Source: Leptasterias polaris
Taxonomy: Eukaryota; Echinodermata; Asteroidea; Forcipulatida; Asteriidae
Assembly: GCA_037783415.1 (NCBI GenBank)
Contig: JAZGTN010000051.1
Location: forward strand, 558,001-622,000
Direction of reading: 5' to 3'
DNA length: 64,000 nt
Shown here: positions 10,868-24,416 of the stretch, one piece after another
Numbering within the stretch: the first letter of the stretch is position 1
How the letters are laid out: the number at the start of each line of letters is the position of its first letter
Notes under the pieces: generated by a model
The model's database searches: none
What the model was told of the DNA's origin: nothing
The model's input: the letters and a program-made list of their open reading frames with translations, nothing else
Translations under genes and position numbers: made by a program

Positions 10868-12765
10868 CTAGACTTAACGTGTTTGTGACAACAAACACTA
10901 GGTGTTCGGGTATCGCTGGTGGGCTCACTGCTGTTTTAATGCGTAAGCTATATCATTGAATCGCTGAAAACAATGCTGATAGCTTTTGAAATTTCAGAGA
11001 AAGTAAAGTATAAATAGTTTACACAAGAAATAAAGGGCTGCTCAAAATTTTATAAATGTTATAAATAACAACCTTTTGTTTAGCCTAAGTTGAAAACCTA
11101 TGACATCATTATGAAGTTAGAATGTTTTTAGCGAGACATAGGCATTTAAATATGTGCCTAGTGGAAAACAAAGATTAACTTAGAAAGTAAGTTTATTTAT
11201 TTTTCGATGGTTATCGATTCTTTATTGATAAAAAAAACCACACTATACATGTTGACATTATTAGGTTACAATTCAGAAAAGTTTTTAACAGGGTTTCAAA
11301 TCCAGTGAGGTGGATACTCGGTTCAGGAAACATTGATTGTTCAATACAAAAACACTGATGATGATGTCGCTAAAATAAGTCAAGCAAGTTCTGAGCTGGC
11401 AGTTGTATTATTTAAAAAGCTTAATTTGATTGATTTTTGGATATTGATTTTCCTACAGAACAGTTTGTTAATTTTTAGACTATTGAAAAGGGCACTTGTT
11501 TAAAATCATAATGCAAAACGAAGGCAAATCATGAAGACGGCAAATCTAAGCCTCTCTTGAATTTTGACTTAATGATTTATAAGTTCTATTTCTACCTGTA
11601 TGGTGCATCATACAGGAAATGAGAAATGCAACACAACAACACGTGGAAAATCTGTCACTGGATCCAAGACCATGCCGGTGGATGTGCTGTATTCTGAAGA
11701 AGAAAAAAACAATATTACAAAATAAACAATGTATGACTCTAGGAAAATTAAGTCAAGCTGAAACTGTTAAAATAAACAAAAATCAAGACTTAAAACGTTT
11801 CATATTTATATAATAATACTACTAATTTATTTAATTTATATTGCGCTCTCTCAATGACCAACCTGTTCAAAGGGGGGGGGGGGGGTCAAAACAGTAACAA
11901 CCTTAGGAAATTGCACAAGAAAAGGTTAGTGGAAGGTGCACATATTGTTTTGGAAGTGAATAACTTATAAACAAAACCTACTTTACTTAACACAAACGTC
12001 ATCAAAGTTGCCGACAAACATTCTTCACTCGGACCATTTTCTGACTTTAGTGACACAGCCAACAATCATACCAATCCCCCATTGCCCAATTCTACTCCTC
12101 GACGATCACACTAAACGTTCTTTAGTTTTAAAAACATCACCAACGCCACCACTTGATGATAAAAGATAAACTTTATAACATAACTGTGCATTAAATAAAT
12201 ACTCATTTTGAAAAGCAATGATTTTCACACAAAGCTTACCGTTTTATCACCGTGTGGCACCGATATAGCATCAATAAACACTGCCGTGGACGCCGTCAGA
12301 AACACCCATTCATGAGCTGATGTCAAGTCTCTGCTTCTCGGTGTTTGATAAACACATAACCAATGTTCGTCTTTTTCTGCTTGCATTTTCTCAAACAATT
12401 ACAAGTCATACGAATCACTGAAGCAGGTGGTCATCTCAGTGAAACTTCGTCTTCAATTCCATATTGATCATTAAGCCATGAGAAGGGCGAATAGGGGAAC
12501 AATTAGACGCTGAATATAAGCGGTATTTAGATCTATAATCTTAATAGTACGCCATTGATAATCTTGAACTACGTTGTACATACGGTAGCAGACAAACGAG
12601 CTGCTCGCGCTGGTCTTTTTTCGTGCGTGATATCCGGGCCGGGGGTGCCGCGGTGCGCCTTGACTAAAGGCCAGCTTCCCGCCACATGAAACAACAATGA
12701 CGACACTGAACTGCAGCTTGCATCAGTTTCAACGTTATGTGTACATAATGCTTTGTCAATCAAAG

Positions 12766-12797
<32 letters not shown>

Positions 12798-13633
12798 ACG
12801 AGTGGGAAGGGGCGCTTCATTGTCCAGTTTTGATCATATATTAAGGTCAAAATGTTGTCATGTCTGTGTTCAGAAGTTTGAGCACGACTAACGTTCTACA
12901 CCCCGATACAAAAATTATGCTGAAATGATCAGTAGTTTTAAAGATATATATCAGATAGGATAATAAGAAATTTTCAACTTCCGATTTTAACCGGAAGTAA
13001 GTTCAAATGTTGGACGGGTTCTGTGTAGCGTTTGTCGAACTTTAAATGAGCTATCCGATGATGTGTATATTATAAAAAAAAATAAAAATGGTTCATGATT
13101 TATGCTTTTTACAAATATTAAACTTTGATTTATTATAATTCGATGCCCGATGACGTCATCATGACGTAAATAGGTTTGTGTCGTCTTGATAGTGAGGTTC
13201 AACTATCTGTTGAGTTTCATTGTTCAATTCAATCTCAATCTTGAGTTATTCCGTAGATAAGCTCGAAAGTGTTTTTTTGAAGGAAAAAACGAAGGCGAAC
13301 TTCGACCTAGGGTAACGACCCGGAAGTTAAGGTCATGTGAATTTGGCGTTAACTTTTCAAATGTTGCCCGTGTCTTGATCTATCATATGCCCAATTATGA
13401 ATACTGTAGCTTTAATATTCAGAGACATACAGGCATTGGAATGAGAGCACCTTTGGACCTAAAATGGCTTGTAATTTGACACCTGATGACGTAATCATGA
13501 CGTCACAACTTACTCGGCTTCTCCTAGTTATGTTCTAACTTCACATTAAGTTTCAAGTTGATCAAAGATTCGCAAGTATGCGTTTGCTTGCGGACAAAGC
13601 CCACTGAGAGGAATAAGCAAAACAAAGAAGAAA
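10868..13633 (-). mobile_element. Family A Helitron-like unit 1 (non-autonomous)
   Basis: Read on the minus strand the unit ends ..hairpin, 7 nt, CTAG, followed by T. The hairpin is GTGTTTGT / ACAAACAC (10879-10898). A CTRR end with a nearby hairpin and an A/T target is the Helitron pattern. No 5' TC end was firmly placed and no Rep/helicase ORF exists. Landmarks include the palindrome CCTGTATG..CATACAGG (about 11594), poly-G runs (about 11872 and 12766-12796) and TGACGTCA dyads (about 13148 and 13495). The next unit starts immediately at 13634. Confidence 0.6.
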
Positions 13634-15224
13634 CTAGACTTAACGTGTTTGTGACAACAAACACTAGGTGTTCGGGTATCGCTGGTGGGCTCACTGCTGT
13701 TTTAATGCGTAAGCTATATCATTGAATCGCTGAAAACAATCCTGATAGCTTTTGAAATATTAGAGAAAGTAAAGTATTAATAGGTTACACAAGAAATAAA
13801 GGGCTGCTAAAAATTGTATAAATTTTATAAATAACAACCTTCTGAATAGGAAAGCTATAATATTCATATTTAAACATTATGATAGATCAAGACACGGGCA
13901 ACATTTGAAAAGTTAACGCCAAAATCACATGACCTTTACTTCCGGTCGTACCGGAAGGTCAAAGTTTGCCTTTGTGCAATTCTTAACAAAAAAACATTTC
14001 CTGGCAAAATTCTTAACTTCTGTTTGTCTGATCAACTTCAAATTTACACCATGTTAGAACCTTGATGAAACCTCCATCAAGTTAGTGTGACGTCATGATG
14101 ACGTCATCAGGTGTTGAAATACAGTAAATCAAAATTGTATATTTCAAAAAATCATAACTTAATAATTACTGAATGGATTGCTTCAATCAATACATCATCG
14201 GACAGGCCTTTAAAAACTCAACAAATGCTACACAAAGAGTTACCCCGTTTGTTCTTAACTTCACGCTCAAAATGTAAGTTGAACATTACGCAGCAGAAGC
14301 AAAGGGCTGGTCGTTCCGCTCCATTGACCACGTGCAAGCTTGCATGTACATGTAAACTGTACACACACTGCGCCATTGATCTTAAGGTTCAAAGTCCACG
14401 AAGACTGTGCATTGCTGGCCCACATGTATATTGTACATGTACTGAAGCGTACAGTAAAGTTGATGCGTTATCCATGGTGGCGCTATACCAAGTTAATGGT
14501 CCTTTGTTACTGCACTCGTCGATAAATGCAACCATCCTTCGGAAATCTACGTTGTTCGACGGTGGTCCAATGAATAGCTCATTGCATAACCTTCGTGTTA
14601 GCCTTTTGTTGGCTTGGTGGTAAATATCAACTGAACGAGTGTATTTTGCTGAACTGTTTTGGTGATTTGAATAACTTTTGATAACTGAGAAAATGCAATC
14701 GGAAAAATGTCAACATAAATTTGACTCTGATCAACAACGGTTTTTATGCGAATCTAACTTTTAGATCCTGTTGAATACTTCAAAGAAATACAATGTGACT
14801 AGCAAAATAAATTCAACATAAATTGCACATCGTGTAAACAGTAGGTTCTTAGTGCCCTTTTCATAATCATGACAAATGATGTTGCTTCACACATAAGGTA
14901 GCAAGCATGCGTAGTTTGATAACATTTATTTTTGAATTGTTAGTGATAGTCTTTTAATTTATCAGTTAAGCATGTTAAGTTTGTGACTATTTACATGAAA
15001 ATTGTTATACATGTGTATCTAAACTACTTTATGGAGACTCATATACAGCAACGATATCACTTTCCCCCGTGTACACTAAAAGTATAAAAGTAATAGGTTT
15101 GCAAACGACTTTTTTAGGAAAATTAAAAAACTTTCAATATAAATCTGCTTACGCATTTTAGTAACATAACAGTGCCCCATACCCGAACACCTAGTGTTTG
15201 TTCTCACAAACACTAAATCTCTAG
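13634..15224. mobile_element. Family A unit 2, rearranged, with an opposite-strand end at 15221
   Basis: 13634-13845 repeats the CTAG-hairpin end. From about 13846 the sequence switches to the reverse complement of the family's other end (ATGATAGATCAAGACACGGG, then TGACGTCATGATGACGTCA near 14090). A plus-strand end follows: hairpin 15194-15213, 7 nt, CTAG 15221-15224, then T. The 170-codon frame at 14111-14623 has no recognisable domain. Confidence 0.55.
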
Positions 15225-17427
15225 TTGGATATTGATTTTCCTACAGAACAGTTTGTTAATTTTTAGACTATTGAAAGGGCACTTGTTTTAAATCATAATG
15301 CAAAACGAAGGCAAATCATGAAGACGGCAAATCTAAGCCTCTCTTGAATTTTGACTTATAACATAATGATTTTATAAGTTCTATTTCTACCTGTATGGTG
15401 CATCATACAGGAAATGAAGAATGCAACACAACAACACGTGGAAAATCTGTCACTGGATCCAAGACCATGCCGGTGGATGTGCTGTATTCTGAAGAAGAAA
15501 AAAACAATATTACAAAATAAACAAAGTATGACTCTAGGAAAATTAAGTCAAGCTGAAACTGTTAAAATAAACAAAAATCCAGACTTAAAACGTTTCATAT
15601 TTATATAATAATACTACTAATTTATTTAATTTATATTGCGCTCTCTCAATGACCAACCTGTTCAAAGGGGGGGGGGGGTCAAAACAGTAACAACATTCAA
15701 ACTTAGGAAATTGCACAAGAAAAGGTTTAGTGGAAGGTGCACATATTGTTTTGGAAGTGAACAACTTATAAACAAAACCTACTTTACTTAACACAAACGT
15801 CATCAAAGTTGCCGACAAACATTCTTCAGTCGGACCATTTTCTGACTTTAGTGACACAGCCAACAATCATACCAATCCCCCATTGCCCAATTCTACTCCT
15901 CGACGATCACACTAAACGTTCTTTAGTTTTAAAAACATCACCAACGCCACCACTTGATGATAAAAGATCAACTTTATAACATAACTGTGCATTAAATAAA
16001 TACTCATTTTGAAAAGCAATGATTTTCACACAAAGCTTACCGTTTTATCACCGTGTGGCACCGATATAGCATCGATAAACACTGCCGTGGACGCCGTCCG
16101 AAACACCCATTCATGAGCTGATGTCAAGTCTCTGCTTCTCGGTGTTTGATAAACACATAACCAATGTTCGTCTTTTTCTGCTTGCATTTTCTCAAACAAT
16201 TACAAGTCATACGAATCCCTGAAGCAGGTGGTCATCTCAGTGAAACTTCGTCTTCAATTCCATATTGATCATTAAGCCATGAGAAGGGCGAATAGGGGAA
16301 CAATTAGACGCTGAATATAAGCGGTATTTAGATCTATAATCTTAATAGTACGCCATTGATAATCTTGAACTACGTTGTACATACGGTAAAGGCGCTTCGT
16401 GCTCGCGCTGGTCTTTTTTCGTGCGTGATATCCGGGCGGGGGGTGCCGCGGTGCGCCTTGACTAAAGGCTAGCTTCCCGCCACATGAAACAACAATGACG
16501 ACAATGAACTGCAGCTTGCATCAGTTTCAACGTTATGTGTACATAATGTTTTGTCAATCAAAGTGTGGGGGGGGGGGGGGGGGGAGTACGAGTGGGTAGT
16601 TGCTCTTCATTGTCCGGTTTTAACCATATATTAAGGTCAAAATGTTGTCATGTCTGTGTTCAGAAGTTTGAGCACGACTAACGTTCTACACCCTGATACA
16701 AAAATTATGCTGAAATGATCAGTACTTTTAAAGATATATATAAGATAGAATTTTCAACTTCCGATTTTAACCAGAAGTAAGTTCAAATTTTGGACGGGTT
16801 CTGTGTAGCGTTTGTCGAACTTTAAATGAGCTATCCGATGATGTGTAGATTATAAAAAACAAACAAATGGTTCATGAGTTATGCTTTTTACAAATATTAA
16901 ACTTTGATTTATTATAATTCGATGCCCGATGACGTCATCATGACGTAAATAGGTTTGTGTCGTCTTGATAGTGAGGTTCAACTATCTGTTGAGTTTCATT
17001 GTTCAATTCAATCTCAATCTTGAGTTATTCCGTAGATAAGCTCGAAAGTGTTTTTTTGAAGGAAAAAAACGAAGGCGAACTTCGACCTAGGGTAACGACC
17101 CGGAAGTTAAGGTCATGTGAATTTGGCGTTAACTTTTCAAATGTTGCCCGTGTCTTGATCTATCATATGCCCAAATATGAATACTGTAGTTGTAATATTC
17201 AGAGACATACAGGCATTGGCATGAGGGCACTTTTCGAGCTAAAATGGCTTGTAACTTGACACCTGATGACGTAATCGTGACGTCACAACTTACTCGGCTT
17301 CTCCTAGTTATGTTCTAACTTCACATGAAGTTTCAAGTTGATCAAAGATTCGGAAGTATGCGTTTGCTTGCGGACAAAGCTCACTGAGAAGAATAAGCAA
17401 AACAAAGAAGAAAAAAAAGAAAAAAAA
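15225..17427 (-). mobile_element. Family A unit 3, truncated
   Basis: This region is nearly identical to 11436-13633 of unit 1, including the hairpin at about 15391, the poly-G runs near 15667 and 16566 and the TGACGTCA dyads. It lacks its own CTAG-hairpin end and starts at the junction with the preceding plus-strand end. Confidence 0.6.
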
Positions 17428-18377
17428 CTAGCCTTAACGTGTTTGTGACAACAAACACTAGGTGTTCGGGTATCGCTGGTGGGCTCACTGCTGTTTTAAT
17501 GCGTAAGCTGTATCATTGAATCGCTGAAAACAATCCTGATAGCTTTTGAAATATTAGAGAAAGTAAAGAAAGTAAAGAAATAAAGGGCTGCTAAAATTTT
17601 TATTAATTTTATAAATAACAACCTTTTGTTTAGCCAAATTTGAAAACCTATGACATCATTATGAAGTTAGAAAGTTTTTAGCGAGACATAGGCATTTAAA
17701 TATGTGCCAAGCGGAAAACAAAGATGAACTTACAAAAAATATAAGCAAAAGAGTACATTACAAAAAATATAAGCAAAAGAGTACATTATTTAGATTATTT
17801 TGAAAGGGCAAAGGGTCCATTGTCAGTTCATAGTCATACCATGGAGGTAGGAAAAGACAGAGGAACATTTTTCCCACTTCCCCTTCATCTTGGCCACAGA
17901 TCTTGAAACGAGCCTTTGAATGACACACAAGTACAACTTTTAAGTATTATGTATTCCATTCAATGTAGTTTATTTATTTTTCAATGGTTTTTCGAATCTT
18001 TATTGATTAATAAAAAAACCACTATTTTATGCTATTCATGTTGACATTATTAAGTAACATTTCTGAAAAGTTTTTAACAGGGTTTAAAAAACAGTGAGTT
18101 GGATACTCAATAAGTATCAGTGCATGAATCATTGATTGTTCTAAACATATGCACTGACGATGATGTCATTAAAACAAGTCAAGTATGAGCTACGGTTGCA
18201 TGTTTTAAAATAGCTTGTTTGATTTTTAGACATTGATTGTCATACAGAACGGTTTGTTAAATTTAGAATATTAAAAGAAAAGACTTTTGTTTATGATAAT
18301 TATGCAAGGCAAAGACAAAGCATGAGGACGGCAAGTCTAAGCCTCTTGAATTTATTCTAATAACATAATGAGTTATT

Positions 18378-18417
18378 AACTGATGCACCATAGAGGTAGA
18401 TCTACCTCTATGGGGCA
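18378..18417. repeat. 40-bp near-perfect palindrome in family A unit 4
   Basis: The arms TGATGC..CATAGAGGTAGA and TCTACCTCTATG..GCATCA meet with no loop. The position corresponds to the shorter hairpin CCTGTATG..CATACAGG in the other units, so the structure is kept while the bases differ. Confidence 0.75.
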
Positions 18418-19029
18418 TCATACACTACAACAACGGGTGTGAAACTTTCACTGTACACCTTTCAGGCACTGGATGCACTGATGATGTCTAAAAAATAAAT
18501 CAAGTATGAGCTATTGGTTGCATTTTTTAAAATAGATTGCTTGTTTTTTAGCTATGATCTTTATACAGAACGGTTTGTTAAATTTAGGATATTGAAAGAA
18601 AAGGCAAGTCATGAAGACGGCAAGTCTAAGCCTCTCGTGAATTGTGACTAATAACCTAATTAGTTGAGTACTATTTCTACCTGTATATGGTGCATACTCA
18701 GCGAGGAAATTAGGAATGCAACACAACAACGAGTAGGAAATCTTTCACTTGGAGAGACCATTTGGGTACTGGATGTGCTGTATTCTGAAGAAGAAAAAAA
18801 CAATTATAAACAAAGTAAGACTTTCGGAAAATTAAGTCAAGCGGAAACTGTTCAAATAAATACAATTTAAGACCTAACAAAAATATTTTGTCATTGTATA
18901 ATACTACTAATAATTTATTGAATTTATATTCCACTCTATTCAGGACCAATAATATTATTAGAGTAATTTGTTAGTGGAAGGTGCACATACTGTTTTTAAA
19001 GTTGACTTATAAACAAAAGATTCTTAGAA

Positions 19030-19500
19030 AAAAGCCCATTAGCGCCACAACAAAAATTTTAAAATCCGTTATTACGGATTCGAATCCGTTATTACGGATT
19101 AGCAATCCGTTATTACGGATTCGCAATCCGTTATTACGGATTCGCAATCCGTTATTACGGATTCGCAATCCGTTATAACGGATTCGCAATACGGATTCGC
19201 AATCCGTTATTACGGATTCATAATACGTTAATTACGGATTCACTCGAGGATCTCTCGATGGCGCTATTTGCGTTGGACAGATGGTTTATTCTGCCTAACT
19301 TTTATTAAGCCCAAAGGACGACTCGCAATCCGTTATTACAGATTCATAATACGTTATTATGGATTCACTCGAGGATCCCTCGATGGCGCTATTTGCGTTG
19401 GACAGATGGTTTATTCTGCCGAAATTTTATTAAGCCCAAGGACGACGTGTTCATAATTTTATGTTTCATTAGTTTTGTTTAAGTAACTGCAAATCTACGA
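19030..19500 (+). repeat. TAGCGCCA element with 20-bp minisatellite, copy 1
   Basis: From CCCATTAGCGCCACAA it enters an array of AATCCGTTATTACGGATTCG units (about 19061-19245), then CTCGAGGATC..CTCGATGGCGCTA. A second short array and a repeat of the exit block lie at 19320-19440. The ends TAGCGCCA / TGGCGCTA form a short inverted pair. Each 20-bp unit contains its own palindrome, AATCCGT / ACGGATT. Confidence 0.7.
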
Positions 19501-19760
19501 AAGCCTATTAGCGCCACAAAAAAAGAAAAATCTAATCCGTTATTACGAATTCGAATCCGTTATTACGGATTCGCAATCAGTCATTACGGATTCGCAATCC
19601 GTCATTACGGATTCGCAATCCGTCATTACGGATTCGCAATCCGTCATTACGAATTCGCAATCCGTCATTACGGATTCGCAATCCGTCATTACGGATTCGC
19701 AATCCGTTATTACGGATTCGCAATCCGTTATTACGGATTCACTGGAGGATCCCTCGATGG
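19500..19760 (+). repeat. 20-bp minisatellite, copy 2
   Basis: About ten units in the same orientation as copy 1, entered through TATTAGCGCCAC and left through GAGGATCCCTCGATGGCGCT. Several units carry CCGTCATTACGG, a variant that leaves the flanking stem intact. Confidence 0.7.
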
Positions 19761-19789
19761 CGCTATTTGCGATGGACAGTAATGGTTTA

Positions 19790-20060
19790 TTATATTTATT
19801 ATATTCTACTTTTAAACATCTTTCCAACCATCCTATTCATTTCAATTCACTTCATAACAAACGCTTTTTATAGGATAGTGGGATAGGTCCGGCCTTTCTT
19901 AAACCACGTGTTTTTTCCGTAAAGACACAAAGTCAAATTTCAACGGTTAGAACTGTGTATTTGTAAACATGCACTTCAACTTAGTTCAATATATTTTGCT
20001 GTAGTAGTGGTTCGTGTACAATGGTTGCGGTCAGTCTGGTTGCGGTGACTCGATTTGCAG
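19790..20060. repeat. Inverted-repeat arm, left
   Basis: It is the reverse complement, with small differences, of 20395-20675. Shared blocks include the AACAAACGCTTTTTATA region, AGGTCCGGCCTTTC and AACTGTGTATTTGTAAACAT. It lies between minisatellite copies 2 and 3. Confidence 0.7.
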
Positions 20061-20395
20061 TTACTTCATGTACTTAAACAAAAATAATGAAACATAAAAT
20101 TATGAACACGTCGTCCTTTGGGCTTAATAAAAGTTAGGCAGAATAAACCATTACTGTCCAACGCAAACGCCATCGAGGGATCCTCGAGTGAATCCGTAAT
20201 AACAGATTGCGAATCCGTAATAACGGATTGCGAATCCGTAATAACGGATTGCGAATCCGTAATAAGGGATTGCGAATCCGTAATAACGGATTGCAAAGCC
20301 GTAATAACGGATTGCGAAGCCGTAATAACGGATTCGAATCCGTAATAACGGATTTGATGGGTTTTTTTGTGGCGCTAATGGGCTTTCGTACAAAT
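20060..20395 (-). repeat. 20-bp minisatellite, copy 3 (inverted)
   Basis: This is the reverse complement of copy 1's layout: CATCGAGGGATCCTCGAG, about eight units (20189-20357), then TGTGGCGCTAATGGGC. Confidence 0.7.
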
Positions 20396-20900
20396 CGAGT
20401 CACCGCAACCATTGTACACTTAATGAACCACTACTATGTACAGCAAAATATTTAACTAAGTTGAAGTGCATGTTTACAAATACACAGTTCTAACCGTTGA
20501 AATTGTAATAACTTTGTGGGTCTTTACGGGAAAAAAACGTGGTTTAAGAAACTGAAAGGCCGGACCTATATCCCTCTATCATATAAAAAGCGTTTGTTAT
20601 GAAGTGAATTGAAATGAATATGGTTGGAAAGATGTTTAAAAATATAATCAATATAATAAACCATTACTGTCCAACGCAAATAGCGCCTTCGAGGGATCAT
20701 CGAGTGAATCCGTAATAACGGATTGCGAATCCGTAATAACGGATTGCGAATCCGTAATAACGGATTGCGAATCTGTAATAACGGATTGCGAATCCGTAAT
20801 AACGGATTGCGAATCCATAATAACGGATTGCGAATCCATAATAACGGATTCAAATCCGTATTTGATTTGTTTTTTCTTTGTGGCGCTAATAGGCTTTCGT
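20395..20900 (-). repeat. Inverted-repeat arm, right, plus minisatellite copy 4
   Basis: 20395-20675 mirrors 19790-20060. It is followed by about eight inverted 20-bp units (20702-20860) and the exit TGTGGCGCTAATAGGC. Copies 1-2 and 3-4 face each other, making a palindrome of nearly 2 kb. Confidence 0.7.
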
Positions 20901-21165
20901 AGAAAAACCTTGATCGCAGGGTTTTTAAATATTCATGTCATAATACAAGAGTTGACGGAAAACATTCATCAATCTGACAAGTGACACAGCCAAAAATCAT
21001 GCCCGTTTCCAATTGCCAAATTTTACCTCTTCGTTCGACAATCATACTACGTTCCTTAATAGTTTAAAAACGTCACCAAAGTGGCCACTTGATGATTAAG
21101 GGTAAACTTTATAACAAAACTGTGCATTAAATAAAAGAATAATTTTGAAAAGCAATGATGTTCAT

Positions 21166-21790
21166 CGTACGAAGCTTACCGTTTAAATTCCCGTGTTGCA
21201 CTGCATGCAGAGATAAAGACATGCCGTAAAGTCCCGGTCCAACTCGCCCTTCGCGAGCCGGTTTCAAGTCCGTGCTTCTCGGTATAATATGCGAACAAAA
21301 CATAACGCCAATGTTGGTCTTTTCTGCTTGCATTTTCTCACATAATTACAAGTCATACGAATCACTGAAGCAGGAGGTCATCTCAGTGAAACTTCGTCTT
21401 CAATTCCATATTGATCATTAAGCCATGAGAAGGGCGAATAGGGGAACAATTAGACACCGAATCTGAGCAGATCAGGTCTACATGTGTACGAAGCTTACCG
21501 TTTAAATTCCCGTGTTGCACTGCAGCGATCGATAAACACACCGGTCCTACTCGCCCTTCGCGAGCCGGTGTCAAGTCCGTGCTTCTCGGTGTGTGAACAA
21601 AACATAACGCCAATGTTGGTCTTTTTCTGCTTGCATTTTCTCACATAATTACAAGTCATACGAATCACTGAAGCAGGTGGTCATCTCAGTGATACTTCGT
21701 CTTCAATTCCATATTGATAATTAAGCCATGAGAAGGGCGAATAGGGGAACAATTAGACACCGAATCTGAGCAGATCAGGTCTACATGTAC
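21166..21790. repeat. Tandem duplication of about 310 bp
   Basis: Both halves start at ACGAAGCTTACCGTTTAAAT and end at GAGCAGATCAGGTCTACATG. They are nearly identical apart from small gaps. Confidence 0.75.
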
Positions 21791-22571
21791 TGTATAACGT
21801 TAGTACGCCATTGATTTGCACTACATTGAAAAACACAACACCTAGCCTTCAGTAAAGACGTACACACGATGATGTCAACAATACAAGGTAGCTGTACGTG
21901 TTGATTATTTATAGTGTCCCCCAACAAGCGTCTTGACTAGCAAGCCTACCCACCGTTGCGCAATGGAATCAGTCGCGAGGAGGTATGCCATGCTGCGTTA
22001 GGCAATCGACGGTCCCTTCGTCTTGATTTGATATTTAGATTTTCAAAGATTAAAATTGTTAATCTTTAAACCTTGTAATTTGACACCTGATGACGTCATC
22101 ATGACGTCACAACTGCTTGATGGAGGTTTTATCAAGGGTCCTTACATGGTATAAATTTGAAGTTGATCAGATATACTGAAGTTAATCATTTCGCCGGAAA
22201 ATTGTACCAAGACAAAATTTAAAGAATTTCACAAAGGCAAACTTTGACCTTCCGGTACGACCGGAAGTAAAGGTCGTGTGATTTTGGCGTTAACTTTTCA
22301 AATGTTGCCCGTGTCTTGATCTATCATATGCCCAATTATGAATACTGTACCTTTAATATTCAGAGACATACAGGCATTGGAATGAGAGCACTTTTGGACC
22401 TAAAATGGCTTGTAATTTGACACCTGATGACGTAATCATGACGTCACAACTTACTCGGCTTCTCCTAGTTATGTTCTAACTTCACATTAAGTTTCAAGTT
22501 GATCAAAGATTCGCAAGTATGCGTTTGCTTGCGGACAAAGCCCACTGATAAAAAAAAAAAACGAACAATAA

Positions 22572-24416
22572 CTAGACTTAACGTGTTTGTGACAACAAAC
22601 ACTAGGTGTTCGGGTATCGCTGGTGGGCTCACTGCTGTATTAATGCGTAAGCTATATCATTGAATCGGAGAAAACAATCCTGATAGCTTTTGAAATATTA
22701 GAGAAAGTAAAGTGTAAATAGGGTACACAAGAAATAAAGGGCTGCTAAAAATTTATACATTTTATAAATAACAACCTTTTGTTTAGCCAAATTTGAAAAC
22801 CTATGACATCATTATGATGTTAGAAAGTTTTTAGCGAGACATAGGCATTTAAATATGTGCCTAGTGGAAAACAAAGATTAACTTAGAAAGTTAGTTTATT
22901 TATTTTTCGATGGTTATCGATTTTGTATTGATAAAAAACCACACTATACATGTTGACATTATTAGGTTACAATTCAGAAAAGTTGTTAACAGTGTTTCAA
23001 ATCCAATGAGGTGGATACTCGGTTCAGGAAACATTGATTGTTCAATACAAAAACACTGATGATGATGTCGCTAAAATAAGTCAAGCAAGTTCTGAGCTGG
23101 CAGTTGTATTATTTAAAAAGCTTAATTTGCTTGATTTTTGGATATTGATTTTCCTACAGAACAGTTTGTTAATTTTTAGACTATTGAAAGGGCACTTGTT
23201 TTAAATTATAATGCAAAACGAAGGCAAATCATAAAGACGGCAAATCTAAGCCTCTCTTGAATTTTTACTTATAACATAATGATTTATAAGTTCTATTTCT
23301 ACCTGTATGGTGCATCATACAGGAAATGAGGAATGCAACACAACAACACGTGGAAAATCTGTCACTGGATCCAAGACCATGCCGGTGGATGTGCTGTATT
23401 CTGAAGAAGAAAAAAACAATATTACAAAATAAACAAAGTATGACTCTAGGAAAATTAAGTCAAGCTGAAACTGTTAAAATAAACAAAAATCAAGACTTAA
23501 AACGTTTCATATTTATATAATAATACTACTAATTTATTTAATTTATATTGCGCTCTCTCAATGACCAACCTGTTCAAAGGGGGGGGGGGGGGGTCAAAAC
23601 AGTAACAACATTAAAACTTAGGAAATTGCACAAGAAAAGGTTAGTGGAAGGTGCACATATTGTTTTGGAAGTGAACAACTTATAAACAAAACCTACTTTA
23701 CTTAACACAAACGTCATCAAAGTTGCCGACAAACATTCTTCAGTCGGACCATTTTCTGACTTTAGTGACACAGCCAACAATCATACCAATCCCCCAATTC
23801 TACTCCTCGACGATCACACTAAACGTTCTTTAGTTTTAAAAGCATCACCAATGCCACCACTTGATGATAAAAGATAAACTTTATAACATAACTGTGCATT
23901 AAATAAATACTCATTTTGAAAAGCAATGATTTTCACACAAAGCTTACCGTTTTATCACCGTGTGGCACCGATATAGCATCGATAAACACTGCCGTGGACG
24001 CCGTCCGAAACACCCATTCATGAGCTGATGTCAAGTCTCTGCTTCTCGGTGTTTGATAAACACATAACCAATGTTCGTCTTTTTCTGCTTGCATTTTCTC
24101 AAACAATTACAAGTCATACGAATCACTGAAGCAGGTGGTCATCTCAGTGAAACTTCGTCTTCAATTCCATATTGATCATTAAGCCATGAGAAGGGCGAAT
24201 AGGGGAACAATTAGACGCTGAATATAAGCGGTATTTAGATCTATAATCTTAATAGTACGCCATTGATAATCTTGAACTACGTTGAATGTACATACGGTAA
24301 AGGCGCTTCGCCGCTCGCGCTGGTCTTTTTTCGTGCGTGATATCCGGGCCGGGGGTGCCGCGGTGCGCCTTGACTAAAGGCTAGCTTCCCGCCACATGTA
24401 ACAACAATGACGACAC
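22572..24416 (-). mobile_element. Family A unit 5, part 1 (split by Mutator-type copy 2)
   Basis: It is nearly identical to unit 1 from the CTAG-hairpin end to TGACGACAC. It is interrupted by the element at 24417-26746 and resumes at 26747. Confidence 0.65.

Larger units (their letters stand above)
17428..22571 (-). mobile_element. Family A unit 4, diverged and expanded by insertions
   Basis: It starts CTAGCCTTAACG plus the hairpin and ends at the next CTAG at 22572. It is more diverged than units 1, 3 and 5. A block of 20-bp minisatellites (19.0-20.9 kb) replaces about 60 bp of the unit. A 29-bp sequence is duplicated near 17735-17790. A block of about 310 bp is duplicated in tandem at about 21166-21480 and 21485-21790. 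Confidence 0.55.

Noticed and set aside
14111..14623. 170-codon plus-strand frame
   Set aside because: It lies across rearranged repeat DNA and starts in a family A tail. The composition is unlike a protein and it contains no known motif.
10868..17427. Direct repeats of the CTAGACTTAACG end read as LTRs of a retrovirus-like element
   Set aside because: There are no TG..CA ends, primer-binding site or gag/pol between them. The hairpin plus CTAG end fits a Helitron-like unit better.
19007..20853. Long frames in both directions over the 20-bp minisatellites
   Set aside because: They are translations of a tandem repeat (RIRNNGL and ITDSQSV patterns) and occur on both strands at once.
11619..23520. 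A 64-codon frame conserved in three copies (11619, 15414, 23326), with a diverged form at 18664
   Set aside because: The copies lie in family A units that are nearly identical throughout, so the frame is conserved only because the DNA is recent. The diverged unit does not preserve it, and no domain is recognisable.
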